Of a stretch of DNA of 64,000 nt, positions 31,905 to 44,419 are shown piece after piece. The notes under the pieces are model-generated. The model was given only the letters and a program-made list of their open reading frames with translations. It was not told the DNA's origin and ran no database searches. Every line of letters starts with the position of its first letter. Position 1 is the first letter of the stretch. The stretch is taken from NCBI GenBank assembly GCA_947561715.1, contig OX387204.1, positions 7,259,001-7,323,000 on the forward strand. Direction: 5' to 3'. Both the position numbers and the translations under genes were made by a program. The stretch is from Ascidia mentula. Taxonomy: Eukaryota; Chordata; Ascidiacea; Phlebobranchia; Ascidiidae.

Positions 31905-33944
31905 ATGTCTGGCGATCTTGATGATGATGTAGATCAAGTATGGAATGACTGGATTGCAAAATTCAGTAAGTTTATTCCTGGTTTCCACCAAATTGCTTTA
32001 ATAAGTTTCATTCTTAATATACATCCATTTAACATTTATAGTTGTGTTGTAGTAATTTCGATGGTTTGCAGATAAACAATATTTAAACGAGGACGAACTT
32101 CGTGAAAGAAAAATTATTTGGGAAAGAAGTTTAGCTGAAGTGAAAGAACACAATGAAGATTTCAAAAGTGGGAAGTTCACATACAGGATTTCACTGACAC
32201 AGTTCAGCGATCGGGTAAAAAAAACAACACATGTCCAAATCAACGCGGTAATGTTTCATACAATGGGGGACTGATCCAGTTAGACTGCGATACCTGGGCT
32301 GCGGAGCCTGTCAACCTAATGATTTCCAACTAAGTTTGAATTAACGTTTGTTTAAATACATTTCAACACAGAAAAACGATGAACTACCATGGATGGGCGA
32401 TCGGAATGTGGCAGAATGTTGCAGACCGCCCTTGTCATTCGGAGCATCGAAAGAACCTCAAGAAACTGATCCAAATGTTGGCATTGAGGGACCCAACCCT
32501 GAAAGTTTTGACTGGAGGGTCGAGGGTTGTGTAACACCCGTGAAGGACCAAGGAACTGTGTTACCTGCTTGCTGGATATTCAGTGCAGTAAGCGTTCGTA
32601 ACAAAAGTCTAACTGGTATAACTACTGTGATTTATATATGCAGGTAGCAGCCGTTGAATCTCATCATAAGATAAACAACGAAGAATTGGTCAAACTTTCT
32701 GAACAACAATTAGTGGATTGTGACAAAAAGGGTGGAGGAACAGGAGATCTGGAATGGGCGTTTGACTACATTCAAAGGAATGGACTCGTTTTTGAACATG
32801 AATATCCGTTTATTGGCGAGGTTTGTTTAACGAAAATCTATTTTTAATATTAAACAATAATTGGATCTTCAGTGTGCTTTTTACCTCATAACATACTTCC
32901 CATAGACGTCCATTACTAAAGTACCTTGTAGATTGCCAGAGTTATAACGTAACCACCACTAAAGTACTGGTTTCTGCAAATGAGAGTCTTGAAATTAGAT
33001 ATGTTTCATTGTATCTTCCAGTACTAATTAGTTTTGAGAAACCAAACATTGAAATCAGTAAAATTTATTAGGTGGAACCATTGAATCGAAATTTACGAAA
33101 GATCTTCGTAAACAAAAAGTTACATAACATACATCATGATTTGGCGAAAATATGTGTACGTTTGCATTAGTGAGGTTACATTGGACAGAGAACAACATGC
33201 AGAGATGGACCATGCAGACGTATCGGAATCAAAGGATTCAAGAAAATAAAAGGATGTGAAAAAGAACTTGAAAATGTGGTGGCGAAAGTTGGGCCGGTTG
33301 CTGTCAGTTTGGTTGCTTCAAATAAATCCAAATTCCACGCTCACACCAACTATGAAGGTAATATTTGGAAACAACTTCTCATAACTTATCTGTATACAAA
33401 TTTGCCTCTTTGCGAGCAAATATTAAATATCATAGCAGTGAAATCAACTTTCAGATATATTTTATGATCCTGATTGGGTAAAAGGTTTAAATCCATCGAA
33501 CGAAAACGCGTTACGTCACACAGTGTTGGTTGTTGGTTATGGAAAAGATCAGAGCAAACCACGTGGCGAGGACAAGTACTGGATTATCAAGAACAGGTAA
33601 ACGATCATATTTTGTGTAAACGCCATGAAGACAACATGTTATAAAACCATTAGCCACCAATATGGAACAAACTACGAAAAAAGGTTTAAATCAGCGATGT
33701 GTTTATCGTTTTTATCGTGCACAATTATACCTTGAATAAGATACATCCTTGTTGCTAGAGTCTTTAAAGTTCTTAAAAAAAAATTTCAAATTTTTCAAAT
33801 TGCCAATATTTGCTCAGTTGGGGAGTTGGTGACGATGATTCGGGTTTCAAGAAAATTGCCAAAGATCGAGACAACAATTGTTTTGTTTCTGGACAAGCAA
33901 TCTATCCTGTTGGCGTGGGTTGCTACTCACCAGAGGAAAGCTAG
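31905..33944 (+). CDS. Papain-family (C1A) cysteine protease, complete
   Basis: A cathepsin-type endopeptidase, normally acting in lysosomes or secretions, made as a proenzyme. Seven exons (31905-31965, 32072-32214, 32372-32587, 32644-32820, 33189-33357, 33455-33596, 33818-33944) join to 344 codons without a break, with AATAAA at 33978. An I29 propeptide (WNDWIAKF, ERKIIWERSLAEVKEHNEDF, LTQFSD) is followed by the mature enzyme: oxyanion Gln in VKDQG, catalytic Cys in PACWIFSA, LSEQQLVDC, catalytic His in LRHTVLVVGYG, catalytic Asn in IIKNSWG. The usual GCNGG is absent (GGGTGDLEWAF). A roughly 40-residue insert precedes SFDWR. The ATG used gives no signal peptide; an upstream start exon may be missing. 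Confidence 0.85.
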
Positions 33945-34065
33945 ACCACAGTTAACAAATGTCAATGTGCCAAGAAGAATAAAAACGTAACAAGAACTCG
34001 CATATTTTGGTTAAAATAGTAAAATAGTTTTGTCCGATCAGTCCGACAACACTTTGTGAAATGCC

Positions 34066-34556
34066 TGTTACGTAACTACGTAACCTAGCAACCAAGATAA
34101 CAAGAACTTAGGTCACATAAAAAGCAGAAAATAGATTAAGCTTCCCGTGGCATATTGTTTTCACGTAATATAGTTGTCATGTAATTTGCTGGTGGATTGT
34201 TTGTTGGTCCTCTCTCCAGCGCCAGTTTTCCTGGGTAAAGTTTAACCCGGTTTTCCAGTTACTAATTGTCATCTGTTAAATGCTCGCTTTAAACAACCTT
34301 TTTTCAGAACTCCTAAATCGTCACCCCTCTCACTAGTATATAAAGTGTGCTTTTATCAGTCTCAGCCTCTGCTACTTAAACTAATAGTATTCGCTTTGTG
34401 TGTTAACTCTGTGTACTTGTATACCGATAGTGTAGTTAATGCGTGTGACTAAATCTTTGACTAACTTTGTATCAACGTAGTTTTAATGAAGTAATAAAGA
34501 TTTATTTAGTGTAATTCTCTGCATCAGGTTTTCAATTAAAGTCAGGTTAGGGAACA
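34066..34556 (+). mobile_element. Probable solo LTR (fossil)
   Basis: Begins TGTTACGTAACTACGTAACC and ends GGTTAGGGAACAACA, with TATATAAAG near 34337 and AATAAA near 34494, a normal LTR layout of about 490 bp. Related to 24656-25232. No internal region is attached. An old copy. Confidence 0.5.
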
Positions 34557-36159
34557 ACATAAGAACTCACGTGCGACTTTATGTCAAATGTACTAAACAA
34601 ATAGGATTTACCAATTAAATGTTACTCAAGTTACATGAGATTTATTTATCGCAAAATTGGAGAACAAATTGGAAAAAAAAATGCAGCGATTGAAGAATGC
34701 AATTCATGATTACGTAATCAAAAATTTGGGTAAATTCAATGTTATCAAGTGAACACAAAATTAATATCAACAGAACAAAATGCCATGTTTAATATTTACA
34801 TCCCAGTAATAAATGCTTAACTGATCCGAACCCTGGGGTTGTGGATTATTGATTTAAGCGTGTGAGAAGTCACAAGGTTTGTGTTAAAAAACTTCAAGTT
34901 TCAACATTCTGCCCCAGGGTACAATGCAGATTCTTACGTCGTTTTGTCTGACTCGCGCCTTGGAATTTGTTTGCTGCATTCGTGCAACTTTGAAACGTAA
35001 ATTCCAATGCGAAAAACGTGTGGCCTTGTAATTATCATGCTTTTTGTTTTTGGTTAACATTAATGCCGGATAATTGTCCATGCTTTAACGGTTTAGTCTT
35101 TCGACAATTTCTACGAAGGAATGTGAACCGTTAAGTTATTATTATACACCTTTAGTTGTTCAGCCACAATTTACGCTTCCGTCAGGATATTTATATTATT
35201 TTTGGTACAATCTATCCCGGTGGAGTTAACATGGACGTGAGCCACTAGCAAAACGTTGCGCGTCATCTTCTCCATGGGGTGTATGCAGATATCATAGACA
35301 ATTTAATACATGAGTTACATCTCTGTGATATTTGGTCCCGAAATAAAAGTGAGAACATGCATACGATGAACAAACTCTCCTTTGTTTGTGATCAACGTTG
35401 TAATTATTTATATATAGCGTCCTGAAACCCGGTAGTAATAAACATTGCTGGGCTTGCACGCACGTTCACGTCTCCTTACCGTGTTTACTGCGTGTCTGTG
35501 ATTGTAGTGTTATGATGTCATGCAGTACGTGGTTCAAGATTAATCTCAGTTTGTTTGGTGGGAGACGAGATTAGAAGATGAAGTAAGCGCTTGGCGGTGC
35601 GTGTCGCTGTTGCTAAAAGTAGCGTTTGCCACAAAAACTTGAAATTGACAATTGCACACGCGTCCTTGAAAACACCTATTTATAAAAGTCGTGATGGTTG
35701 AACCCAGAATAATAGTTGAATGTGTCTGATATTCTGAATGCAAACGAAGAAAAGGAAACAATGCAAACGAATGTCGTTTTGCGAACACTTTTCAACCACC
35801 TGTCTGTAAATGATAGAGAACTGTAATAATGACAAATTGATTGCAAACATAACCTTAATACAAAGAGACCTGTTTAATCTTACCCTCCTGGTATTAAATT
35901 CTTAACTGATCGAAACCTGACCGTACCAAGTAACATTGAGTTAAGTGTGTGAGAAGTCGAGAATTTTGTTTTAAAAAAGTCGCCTGAAACACTCGATCGG
36001 AGCAACATATTGTAAATAAAATAAAATCAGAACCGAAATGCGAAACTTTCTGCCCCCATATTGTTACGTCATTTTGTCTGACACGCGACTGCAATTTCGG
36101 TCTTTCTGCATTAGGGGACGAAACCTGGTCTAATTTTTATAGAATTATAAACAATTTTC
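34557..36159. repeat. Repeat-rich spacer with two related segments
   Basis: Segments at about 34805-34985 and 35890-36125 share CTTAACTGATC, AGCGTGTGAGAAGTC/AGTGTGTGAGAAGTC, TTCTGCCCC and CGTCGTTTTGTCTGACTCGC/CGTCATTTTGTCTGACACGC. The second ends GGGGACGAAACCTGGTCTAAT, which recurs near 45551 and 52141 (GACGAAAGCTGGTCTAAT, GACGAACCCTGGTCTG). This is a dispersed family of unknown class. No genes are seen. Confidence 0.5.
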
Positions 36160-38094
36160 TGGTAAAAATTTACAGCTGCAGTGGACACCTAAATTAAATG
36201 CCTCCTTTGAAAACGCAAAAATGGCTCTGCAACGTGCAACCATTTTGTGCCATCCGCAACCACGGGCTCCAACGGCATTAACCATCGATGCGTCGGATAA
36301 AGCTATTGGCGCGGTATTGGAGCAGCAAATCAATGGAATTTGGAAGCCGTTGGCTTTCTTCAGCAAGCATCTGCGACCCGCAGAAACAAAGTACAGCACT
36401 TTTGATCGTGAACTCTTGGCGTTGCACCTTTCTGTTCGCCACTTTCGCTATTTTCTTGAAGGTCGAACGTTCACCGCATACACTGATCACAAGCCTTTAA
36501 CATTCGCTCTGAAGAAGCAGTCAGAACCTCTTTCTGCTCGACAGCAACGCCATTTAACTGCTATATCCAAATTTACAGCGGATGTTAGACACATAGAGGG
36601 AAAACAAAATGTTGTTGCAGATGCATTGTCCCGGTCGTACATTGCCTCTGCAGACCAAGCACATATTGACTTTGATTACAACGCCCTCGCTGCTGCTCAA
36701 CAAAGCCAAGAAGTACAAGCATACCGCACAGCGCTTACCAAGTTAAAGCTTCAAGACATAAAGTTTGAACCCGGTTTAACGCTCTTATGTGACATGTCAA
36801 CCGGTTCCCCTCGACCAATCATTCCACAACCATGGCAACGTCGTGTATTTGACGTAATTCACGGGTTGGCGCATCCTTCTGTTCGAACCACACAGAAGCT
36901 GATATCAAGTAAATTTGTCTGGCATGGCATGAATAAGCAAGTTCGCACATGGGCTCAACAGTGCAATGCTTGCCAGAAGGCAAAAGTTGGCAGACACACG
37001 CGTGCACCATTGAAGCATTATCCTACAGCTGCAAGCCGTTTTCAACACATCAACGTTGACATTGTGGGGCCTCTTCCACAATGCCAAGGTAACAAATACT
37101 CATTCACAATCGTTGATCGGTTTACTAGGTGGCCTGAGGCTATACCTATGCCCGATGCTACCACAGAAACTTGCGCACGTGCTCTTATTCACCATTGGAT
37201 AGCCCGATTTGGCGTTCCATCTCAAGTTGCCTCCGATAGAGGTTCGCAATTTACATCGCATCTGTGGGCGACTGTTACCAACGTTATTGGTATTAAGCGC
37301 AACTGCACAACAGCTTTCCGCCCTCAGGCAAATGGTCTTGTGGAACGTTTTCACCGACACTTAAAAAGTTCCTTAATGGCCAGACTCAACTCTTCAAATT
37401 GGATAGATGAGGTGCCATGGGTGTTGCTGGGAATCAGGGCCATGCCGAAAGATGATCTTCAATCCTCCAGCGCTGAGCTGGTATATGGCGAACCGATCGC
37501 TGTACCGGGTGATTGCATTCCGCACGCCACCACTGCCGTTGAACCCTCGCAATTTCTTAAAACGCGTCGCAGTTCCGTTTCCCGTGTTCTACCTGTACCG
37601 ATGTCCCGCCATCGAACTTATCGTACTTTTGTTCCTGATTTGCTTTTTACTTGCGAGTATGTGTTTGTTCGGAAAGATGGATATCGTCCTCCTTTAAATT
37701 CACCATATCAGGGACCTTTTCATGTTGTAACGCGCAACGACAAATATTTTGTGTTAGATATTTCTGGAACTCGGCAAACAGTCTCCATTGATCGCCTTAA
37801 GCCGGCCTTTATTGATGCAACACAGCCAGTTCTTACACCAAAGCCTAAAAAAAGAGGCCGACCTCCAAAAAGTGCAAAACCCGCTTCTGGGGGGTGAGTA
37901 ATGTAGCGACATAATATGTTGTAAAGATGTACCGTCGCGGGTTCCGTTAGTTTCAGTGCTTGTTACCTTTTTCTTGCGTTTCTCTTACGTGTCATGTGTC
38001 ACGCCATGTTCGCATCATTCGATTTACTACGAATAAAGAGCAAGCACGCCACAAGATAATGTTAAATCTGCAGGGCAGGGTTAGGTCGCAACAC
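36160..38094 (+). mobile_element. Ty3/gypsy retrotransposon fossil (RNase H, integrase, 3' LTR)
   Basis: A long open region encodes the end of the reverse transcriptase, RNase H (ALTIDASDKAIGAVLEQ, YSTFDRELLALHLSVRHFRY, YTDHKPLTFAL) and integrase with a zinc-binding region (GLAHPSVRTTQKLI ... CNACQKAK), a catalytic core (VDIVGPLPQ, ASDRGSQFTSHLW, FHRHLKSSLMARL) and a C-terminal segment (TVSIDRLKPAF). A basic end (KKRGRPPKS) precedes a likely 3' LTR at 37904-38094 (TGTAGCGACA ... GTCGCAACA, with AATAAA). Most of gag, protease and reverse transcriptase and the 5' LTR are absent. It is a 5'-truncated fossil whose remaining part looks young. Confidence 0.92.
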
Positions 38095-39435
38095 AGGGTT
38101 TGTTGAATTGTCAAACGATACAACTGGAGCGACCCCAAGTGCAAACATTAAAGATGTACTTATGGTTAAACGAACACCTTAACTGAGCTAAAAATATTTG
38201 TTCATTTTTGCAAAGTTAAGGGAAACCAAACATAGCACTTCAAAACCTGTGACAAAGACTACAAAATGTGTAATTTTTAGCAGCAGCTAATGCATCGATG
38301 CGTTATGGGTTTTGAAACTACAGAACTGAAGTTATTTGTTTATTGAGACAATGCTTTTAAACTGCAATTCACCTTTAACGCGTTGACATACATTAATGTT
38401 TTCATCATTTTACCGTCTTGTTTTTTTTATTATAGTTAGTTCAGTATGTACTAGCATGCCAGTACAAACAAGCCCACAAGGGAAATGCTGCCATGATGTC
38501 ACTGCAGAGCAAATATGCTCAAGCATTTTAGTTCTCCATTCGATTGCAAAAGTTTTTTGGCAAACATTTGACCTGGGTGAGCTCACTTATACGCGACTTT
38601 TTGTATTGTAAATGATTAACGACTAGGAAAACACAAGACAATGCCTTACAATCCTCTTTTAGTGAAGCCAAATATTTGTATAAATTTCGTTTGTTTGCAA
38701 TAACTTCAGTCAATGCGGCCTGGGCCAGTCCTCTCATTTGGCCGATTAAATAATTTAAGCAGTTTAACCTAAGCCAAGTTTCTGCATGCAATTAGCATAA
38801 TTGTTCAAATATCATGACTGGGAAAGACATCTCACAAAAAAGCATTTTGTAATCGCCGCATATTTGTACAGTCGGCCTCGGATGCAGCCGAACTGTATTC
38901 AGTGATGTGTTTGCATTCAGTCACGTGTATAACACGAGCACGGCACATTTATTTCTGGAAAACCTCCTGCTCAAGTTCTACCAAATTCCATGTATATAGC
39001 TGCTACATCTTTACATGGTGGTGCATGTTACAGCATGATATATTAACGTTTGTATACAGGTCCTCAACACGCAAGCGGCGCTGTATACGCACCGCATATT
39101 GCATGAATATATATTCATATGCGTATGAAACACATGTTTTCTGCATAATTATTAGCAGACGTTTTTGGATTTATTATGATGATCATGTAATTACATTACA
39201 TAAGTCAGTCTTTTACAAAAGAGTGCCAATCTAGAGAATTGTATGTAAATATAGTGTCTCTATTGTGATATAATGCAATATGAACTAATACGCCTGACTT
39301 GATTTAAGTTGTACATTTTGCTGTATCATATAATTATAATCTAGGTAAGTAAGTATTGGTAACATTTTTTGCTCCTAATCTCTAGTATTGGTTCTAGTAC
39401 GTAATTAACATGAATTGGTCGAAAGGCCCCAGGAA
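38095..39435. other. Spacer; right part belongs to the array's duplicated downstream unit
   Basis: From about 38870 (CTCGGATGCAGCCGAACTGTATTCAG onward) the DNA matches the downstream regions of the paralogues at 45.6-46.1 kb and 52.2-52.7 kb. The left part holds no supported gene. Confidence 0.55.
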
Positions 39436-39961
39436 TTATTCTTGGATACCAATAACAGTGACCCTTTCCGTAACGGTGGCCACTCCTTCACGTATGTGTA
39501 CTTGCTTTTGCACCGCAACGAGGACGCGCTGGTTTTTAGGTGGTGCTTGCCGTTGTTGTGGAACTACTGCATCAAACTGCTGGTGCGATTGTAGATGGGC
39601 TCTTTGTTCTGTTTGGTCGTTTTCGTCGGCCCGGCAACCTTTTGCACAGTGGTAGATGCAAAAGCACGGACAGAAGAAAATGCAGCAAAGTAGTTGAAGA
39701 CAATCTGAAAACAAAGATTGTGTGAGTAACTTATTGCATTGCGTTGCGGCATCGTTGAATTTTGCCAAAACAATCGACTAGCAATGCAGAATCATTGGTG
39801 TATTCACCATACAAAAAGTCTCGAACTAATGTGAAATGTAGTTTCTGGATATTGTATGCTATATATTCCTTGTCTGTTTAAAATATGACATATTGCATTA
39901 ACTGAAATATATGTAATGTGCTAAAAGTGCATTGTTTACCGCTTGTGTCGTTGGACCCCAT
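39436..39961 (-). CDS. Two-exon Cys-rich membrane protein with VATVT tail (array gene 9)
   Basis: Unrecognised protein of 96 residues. Exon 1 is 39961-39940 (MGSNDTS plus one base; donor GTAAAC). Exon 2 is 39704-39436, with acceptor AATCTTTGTTTTCAG. The membrane segment is LLCCIFFCPCFCIYHC (about residues 12-27), with six Cys, then an acidic and Gln-rich linker and the tail VLVAVQKQVHIREGVATVTERVTVIGIQE. The FFCPC core defines the right-half subgroup of the array. MGSN suggests N-myristoylation. The gene and its flanks are paralogous to the damaged loci at 46.1 and 52.7 kb, and this is the best-preserved copy of that set. Confidence 0.77.
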
Positions 39962-41092
39962 TTGGTAAAGGAGTTTTCAGCTTCACAAGAAAATGTCACT
40001 TTTCTGCCAAGACATATGTGTAGTTTTAAATAAACAAAAACGCCAAATTACACTATTGCGACCCAACAGAGGGAGCTGGTTGACTAAATTACAACGCACG
40101 CTTCTCCCTTTGCGGACGTAAAACCTAGCTTACGCGCGCATGCTACTGTGTACTTGCATTGCTTTGCTGGCCATTCAAGAATTTCTCATATGCTCTCATA
40201 TACCTATAGTACCAATATCTAGTACCGTTTATGTTTAATCAGACCTGTTTCCAAACCTACATGTGCTTAAACTGTGCGGTTCCTCATTATATGTTCATAC
40301 CGAAACCAGGGAAGTTCCTCTTTTGTATATGTACTCAATGACAGCTAAATTTGTTTGGCAAAGGTTCGGTCAAAAGACGAATATTGTGATTTGGTCAAAT
40401 GAACAGTGACTGACGATGACTTTAATTTTAAATTAGATATCTGAGATGTATATTTTGAGTGTTATTTGTTTGTTTTTGTTAATTTCGAGGTGTTTAAAAA
40501 CCTCTATTAGCAGAGTCCGAATTAAATGCCATCAATCCGACATTAGTTTGCTTGACAAGTTCACGCTTTGCAGATTCAAAGGACAAAGAATAAATCACAG
40601 GACTTACAAAAATATAGTATATGGTTGCAACGCTAAACCGTTGATACGTGTTGCATTTTGTATTGTAGAAACTTGAATGTAATTTTTCAAAAGATTGAGC
40701 ATTTTCTGGTTAAAAATTCTTATCTGTTTATGTTTAAACAAGATTGTAGTTCACTACACAACCTTGCAAATGATTATCGACTGTAGGGCAAAGGAAAATC
40801 ACCAAATATTTTTTTTTGTGAGGATCCATGTGAGAAAAACGTTTTTTCGTATAATAATAGTTGAGTGAAAGACGCCAATATGCTTAATAAAAGAAAGTTG
40901 GTTGAAAATAGGAAGAAACACTCTTTTCAATGAAGGTGATTGGAGTCAAAACGATTACAACCTGAGATCAGCTAACATCATTTCAATAAAAACATTCATT
41001 GTTGTTGTTATTCAAAAAACGCATTTACTCAACAATGGAATCAAAAATAAAAGTGTCAATTAAGTGCTAATTGTTTAAAAGGCCCCTAGGAA
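39962..41092. other. Intergenic between array genes 9 and 10
   Basis: The first 400 bp matches the upstream DNA of the 46.1 kb paralogue (for example TGTTTCCAAACCT, CGGTTCC). A 77-codon frame at 40446 has no support. No other gene is seen. Confidence 0.45.
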
Positions 41093-41637
41093 CTATTCTT
41101 GGACACCAATAATAGTGACCTGTTCCGAAACGGTGGCCACCCCTTCACTTATGTGTACTTCCTTGCGCACCGCAACGAGGACGTTCTGACTTTGTGCTTG
41201 TGCTTGCCGTTGATGTGGAACTACTGCGTTAACTTGCCGCTGGGTTGTTTTTTCTTCTTCATCGTCGTCGTCGTCGTTACAGCAACAGCAGTAGATGAAA
41301 TAGCATGGGCAGAAGAAGAGACAACAAAACAAATGGAGGCAGGCTAAAACACAACGGTGATTTAAGTAATATATTACATGGCGTAGAAGAGTGGTTCTTA
41401 AACTGTGGTACGCGTAGCACATACCACAAACCACAAGTGGTAAGTTCGTGAAATTGATGCTAACTAAGTTGCAATTTAAGTCTGTTTTACGAATAAAACA
41501 TTTGTATGAATCACAGGTAATGATGTGATACAAAATAACTTGCTGAAATAACTAGATTTGTTTACATCCAACTACCATGTAGTTTACCAAAACAGAAAAA
41601 ATGACATCGCTTAAATACCGTTGCTGTTGGATCCCAT
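41093..41637 (-). CDS. Two-exon Cys-rich membrane protein with VATVS tail (array gene 10)
   Basis: Unrecognised protein of 89 residues. Exon 1 is 41637-41619 (MGSNSN plus one base; donor GTATTT). Exon 2 is 41343-41093, with acceptor CGTTGTGTTTTAG. The membrane segment LFCCLFFCPCYFIYCCCC (about residues 11-28) carries eight Cys, followed by an acidic run (NDDDDDEEE), a Gln-rich linker and VLVAVRKEVHISEGVATVSEQVTIIGVQE. The acidic run directly after the Cys cluster is the most extreme in the family. A hAT-like end lies in its 275 bp intron. Confidence 0.77.
41385..41450. mobile_element. hAT-like transposon end in intron of array gene 10
   Basis: GTGGTTCTTAAACTGTGGTA then CGCGTAGCACATACCAC and CAAGTGGTA is the typical start of hAT-type non-autonomous elements. 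No transposase is present. Confidence 0.55.
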
Positions 41638-42212
41638 GGTAAAAGAATTTTGTTTACCCACAAAAAGTTGTACTTTTCGTCCCTTAAAACAAGGAAATAA
41701 CTACTTCTTTTACTACCTGTAAGCAAGAATGGCTTTAACGATACAATAAAATCGTAGCGGGCGGTAAACCTTGATCTACGAATACGTTTTCGAATTATTT
41801 GCATTATTCAAGCAAAAACTCTTAATACGCTGATCTTATATCTAACTCCTGCGTTTGTGTTGTTTTACAGACATACAGATTACAATTTTGTTCTTGTCCA
41901 AACTGTACAGTTGTTCATGTTATGTTTAAACCGAAAGCAAAGTAGTTCCTCCTTTGACTGTTGTCGAACAAATCGGACGTCATTCATTAACTACATACCA
42001 ATATTTTCACAAGCACATTAAACACGACAGCAAAGTGAACAAGGCACGCAAACATTGAAGTCCCATTAGCTAAATAAGTTCCTTCTACTATGCTCCGTGT
42101 TTTGTAACAGCAAAAACGCATTTTGGAACAGGGCTATGTGTTGTTTCTTTTCTGTTTGGATTATCTACCTGTTTTATGACAAATATTTTATGCAAACCTA
42201 ACTTGATTACAG

Positions 42213-42332
42213 AACATGGTCGGGAACTCCATGATCGGGTTGTATGGAGGCAACAGCAAAGGAATGGTAATTAATCTTGACGATCAACTGCCCAACGAGT
42301 TGGACAACCTCCCTGTAGCCCAGAGAGTCTAA
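42213..42332 (+). pseudogene. Orphan last exon of the MGNC gene family
   Basis: After GATTACAG the frame reads NMVGNSMIGLYGGNSKGMVI, then LDNLPVAQRV and TAA, identical in length (120 nt) to exon 7 of the complete genes at 50.3 and 55.9 kb. No upstream exons of this copy were found within 500 bp. Downstream DNA (CTTTATACACATGCTGTGCCC) also matches. It resembles exon 7 of the 55.9 kb gene more than that of the 50.3 kb gene. Confidence 0.8.
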
Positions 42333-42494
42333 CTTTATACACATGCTGTGCCCTTATCTCTATTTTTTAGTTGTTGTTCAATTTGATACTATTTTCGTAG
42401 TAAAATATTTTTTACAGATATGGGTTTGTGTTTAGAAGAATACTCAATCAGTTGATAATACTGAACTGAACTTGCTTGTACACTTGCAAACAAA

Positions 42495-43290
42495 CAAATG
42501 GAAAGAGAAAAGAAATGTATGTTTGTTTAAACGACTAGCCACACTTTGAACCGAAGGTGGGTATTACAAAATATACTGCATTATAACAGAATTTTTTGGG
42601 GATGGTTCTCATGAATTCGATCGCGTTTATATGACGTCATGTCCCTCATTACGGTGTTGGTGTTCCCCCACACAAATGCGTTCGTGTGGCAAGTTGTTCG
42701 CTTGTGTTCCAATGTGAACCAGGAATAACAGGTGAGTTATTGCTCGGTCGGTGATGACTCCATCCCAAAATATCCAGGATGGCGAGTTTAAACTTCACCG
42801 TAGGCGTTTGAGATTCACAAGTGACCTGTATACGATAACCACTATTAAAGACAGCCAACTAATGTTTGTCTAGTTTTGACAAGCCTAAATCTGTAAAACG
42901 CCGAAAGTTTGGTTAAATGATTTCTTCATGCCAATAAACCTCCTTCCAAACAAATCCGCTTGGTGTCGCCAGAGCAAACGTCCGACAGGCTGCTCTCTGG
43001 CAAGTACGGTTTTCCCGCCTTGTATGTTGAGAATTATTTGTAAATTGGTAAATACGCGCGTTGTACAATTTTATAATTCTATATAAACGTTATATTCGGA
43101 ATGTAGCAATCAGATTAAGCATGGATATCCCTTTCTCATGTGAAACACGGATTTACTGTTGGCGCTCAGGGAGGGTAAGTAGTTACAAATTCCCCTTTTA
43201 GTCTTTTACAGTTACCAGATTTTTTTTGTGCTGATTGTTGTTGTCGTCATGTAAGTGCTGCAATGTATGCATTCCGTAGGCTACACAGCA
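42495..43290. repeat. Dispersed repeat with tRNA-like boxes and a possible mini-exon (right copy)
   Basis: Counterpart of 17981-18640. It has TTGCTCGGTCGGTGATGACTCC and GGCGAGTTTAAACTTCACC as degenerate A- and B-box-like parts, plus the short exon ATG GAT ATC CCT ... TCAGGGAGG with donor GTAAGT (43122-43176; MDIPFSCETRIYCWRSGR). About 150 bp in the middle has no counterpart in the left copy. Confidence 0.6.
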
Positions 43291-44419
43291 AACCTCGGTG
43301 ACAAGTGGTCCTTCACAATGGGCTATAAGAGATCCCGACCACCTGATGAACCATGTGTTCCATCCCAGTTGAAATTTAAATCATTAAAGTTAGTCAGTGG
43401 TGCAAATTTATTTACAGTGTGAACCATTGAAGAAATTACACTTGAACAAAGGTATACACAATCATTCTGCAAGAAACAGGGTTAAATAGCCTGTGCATTA
43501 TATTGCCTGCACAACATACGAACTACCACTAATTTTTTCGTTTATGTTGAATGCGACATGGTTCCTTTTCGTTTGTTCAGCCCGAACTGTGAGTTCAACA
43601 GGTGTGTTTTCTTGCCAAATATCAACATTAATTTTTTATAATTTCGCGGCTTTGTGGAGAAACATAAAAGTTCTTTTTCACCTAAGACAAAAAAAAATGG
43701 GTTACAAGTTGCTGAATCGTCATTTTGGTTAAACTTCATTCATCGTACTGGAGCTAAACTTAGTCTGCAGAATATCATTTATTTCCAGTCTGAACATAAA
43801 TATATTTTAAACTCAAAACAAATATATGTGCCATAGTAAACCATCATTTTCCTGAATGTTTAAAATGATTTGCTTTGTCAGAATTATTTATGATTTTGTT
43901 ATGTACATGCTGTATGTTGTGTACTGTATTCAACCTAATTAAAGTATAACACATTAAAAGTATAACATCAAAAAGTTCTTCCTTTTTTACTTTAGTTTTT
44001 GCACAGCACCTTCATTCCAGTCCAGTCTGTTTTGATTCATCTGGTAATGCTATGCAATAAATGCCAAACATTACCACCTCAAGTAACTTGCAGAAGACAA
44101 TTTGCCACAAAATAAAACGAATGTAATGGAACAATTAATACTAAACAAAGTATATATCCTTAAATGTTTAGGTACAATCTTACAAAGACAAAAAAATCCA
44201 AGGTATTTGAATTGCTTTCATACGCAATTATGAAGGCATTATGACGATTTCCTTGATCCCAGCTTGGAAAACGTGACAATAAACGCGTCATCTAATGCTA
44301 AACAAAGGGCAAATTTGGGCTGTTTCAAAAATGGAATCCTTGAGAGTGTGGTCAGTTGTACAGAGATGACAAAAACGTCTAGGACATAAACATTCTTTAA
44401 CCAACATGTTGCTAAGCAG
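43291..44419. other. Spacer; right half matches upstream DNA of the MGNC genes
   Basis: From about 44040 (GAAGACAATTTGCCACAAAA onward) this matches 49920-50270 and 55490-55840. Near 43570-43740 it shares a short repeat with 1.4 kb (reverse strand there). No separate gene is supported. Confidence 0.45.

Noticed and set aside
39566-39725. Plus-strand frames over the minus-strand array genes (also at 41099, 54023 and similar)
   Set aside because: They are antisense shadows of Cys-rich exons, with no independent start or motif.
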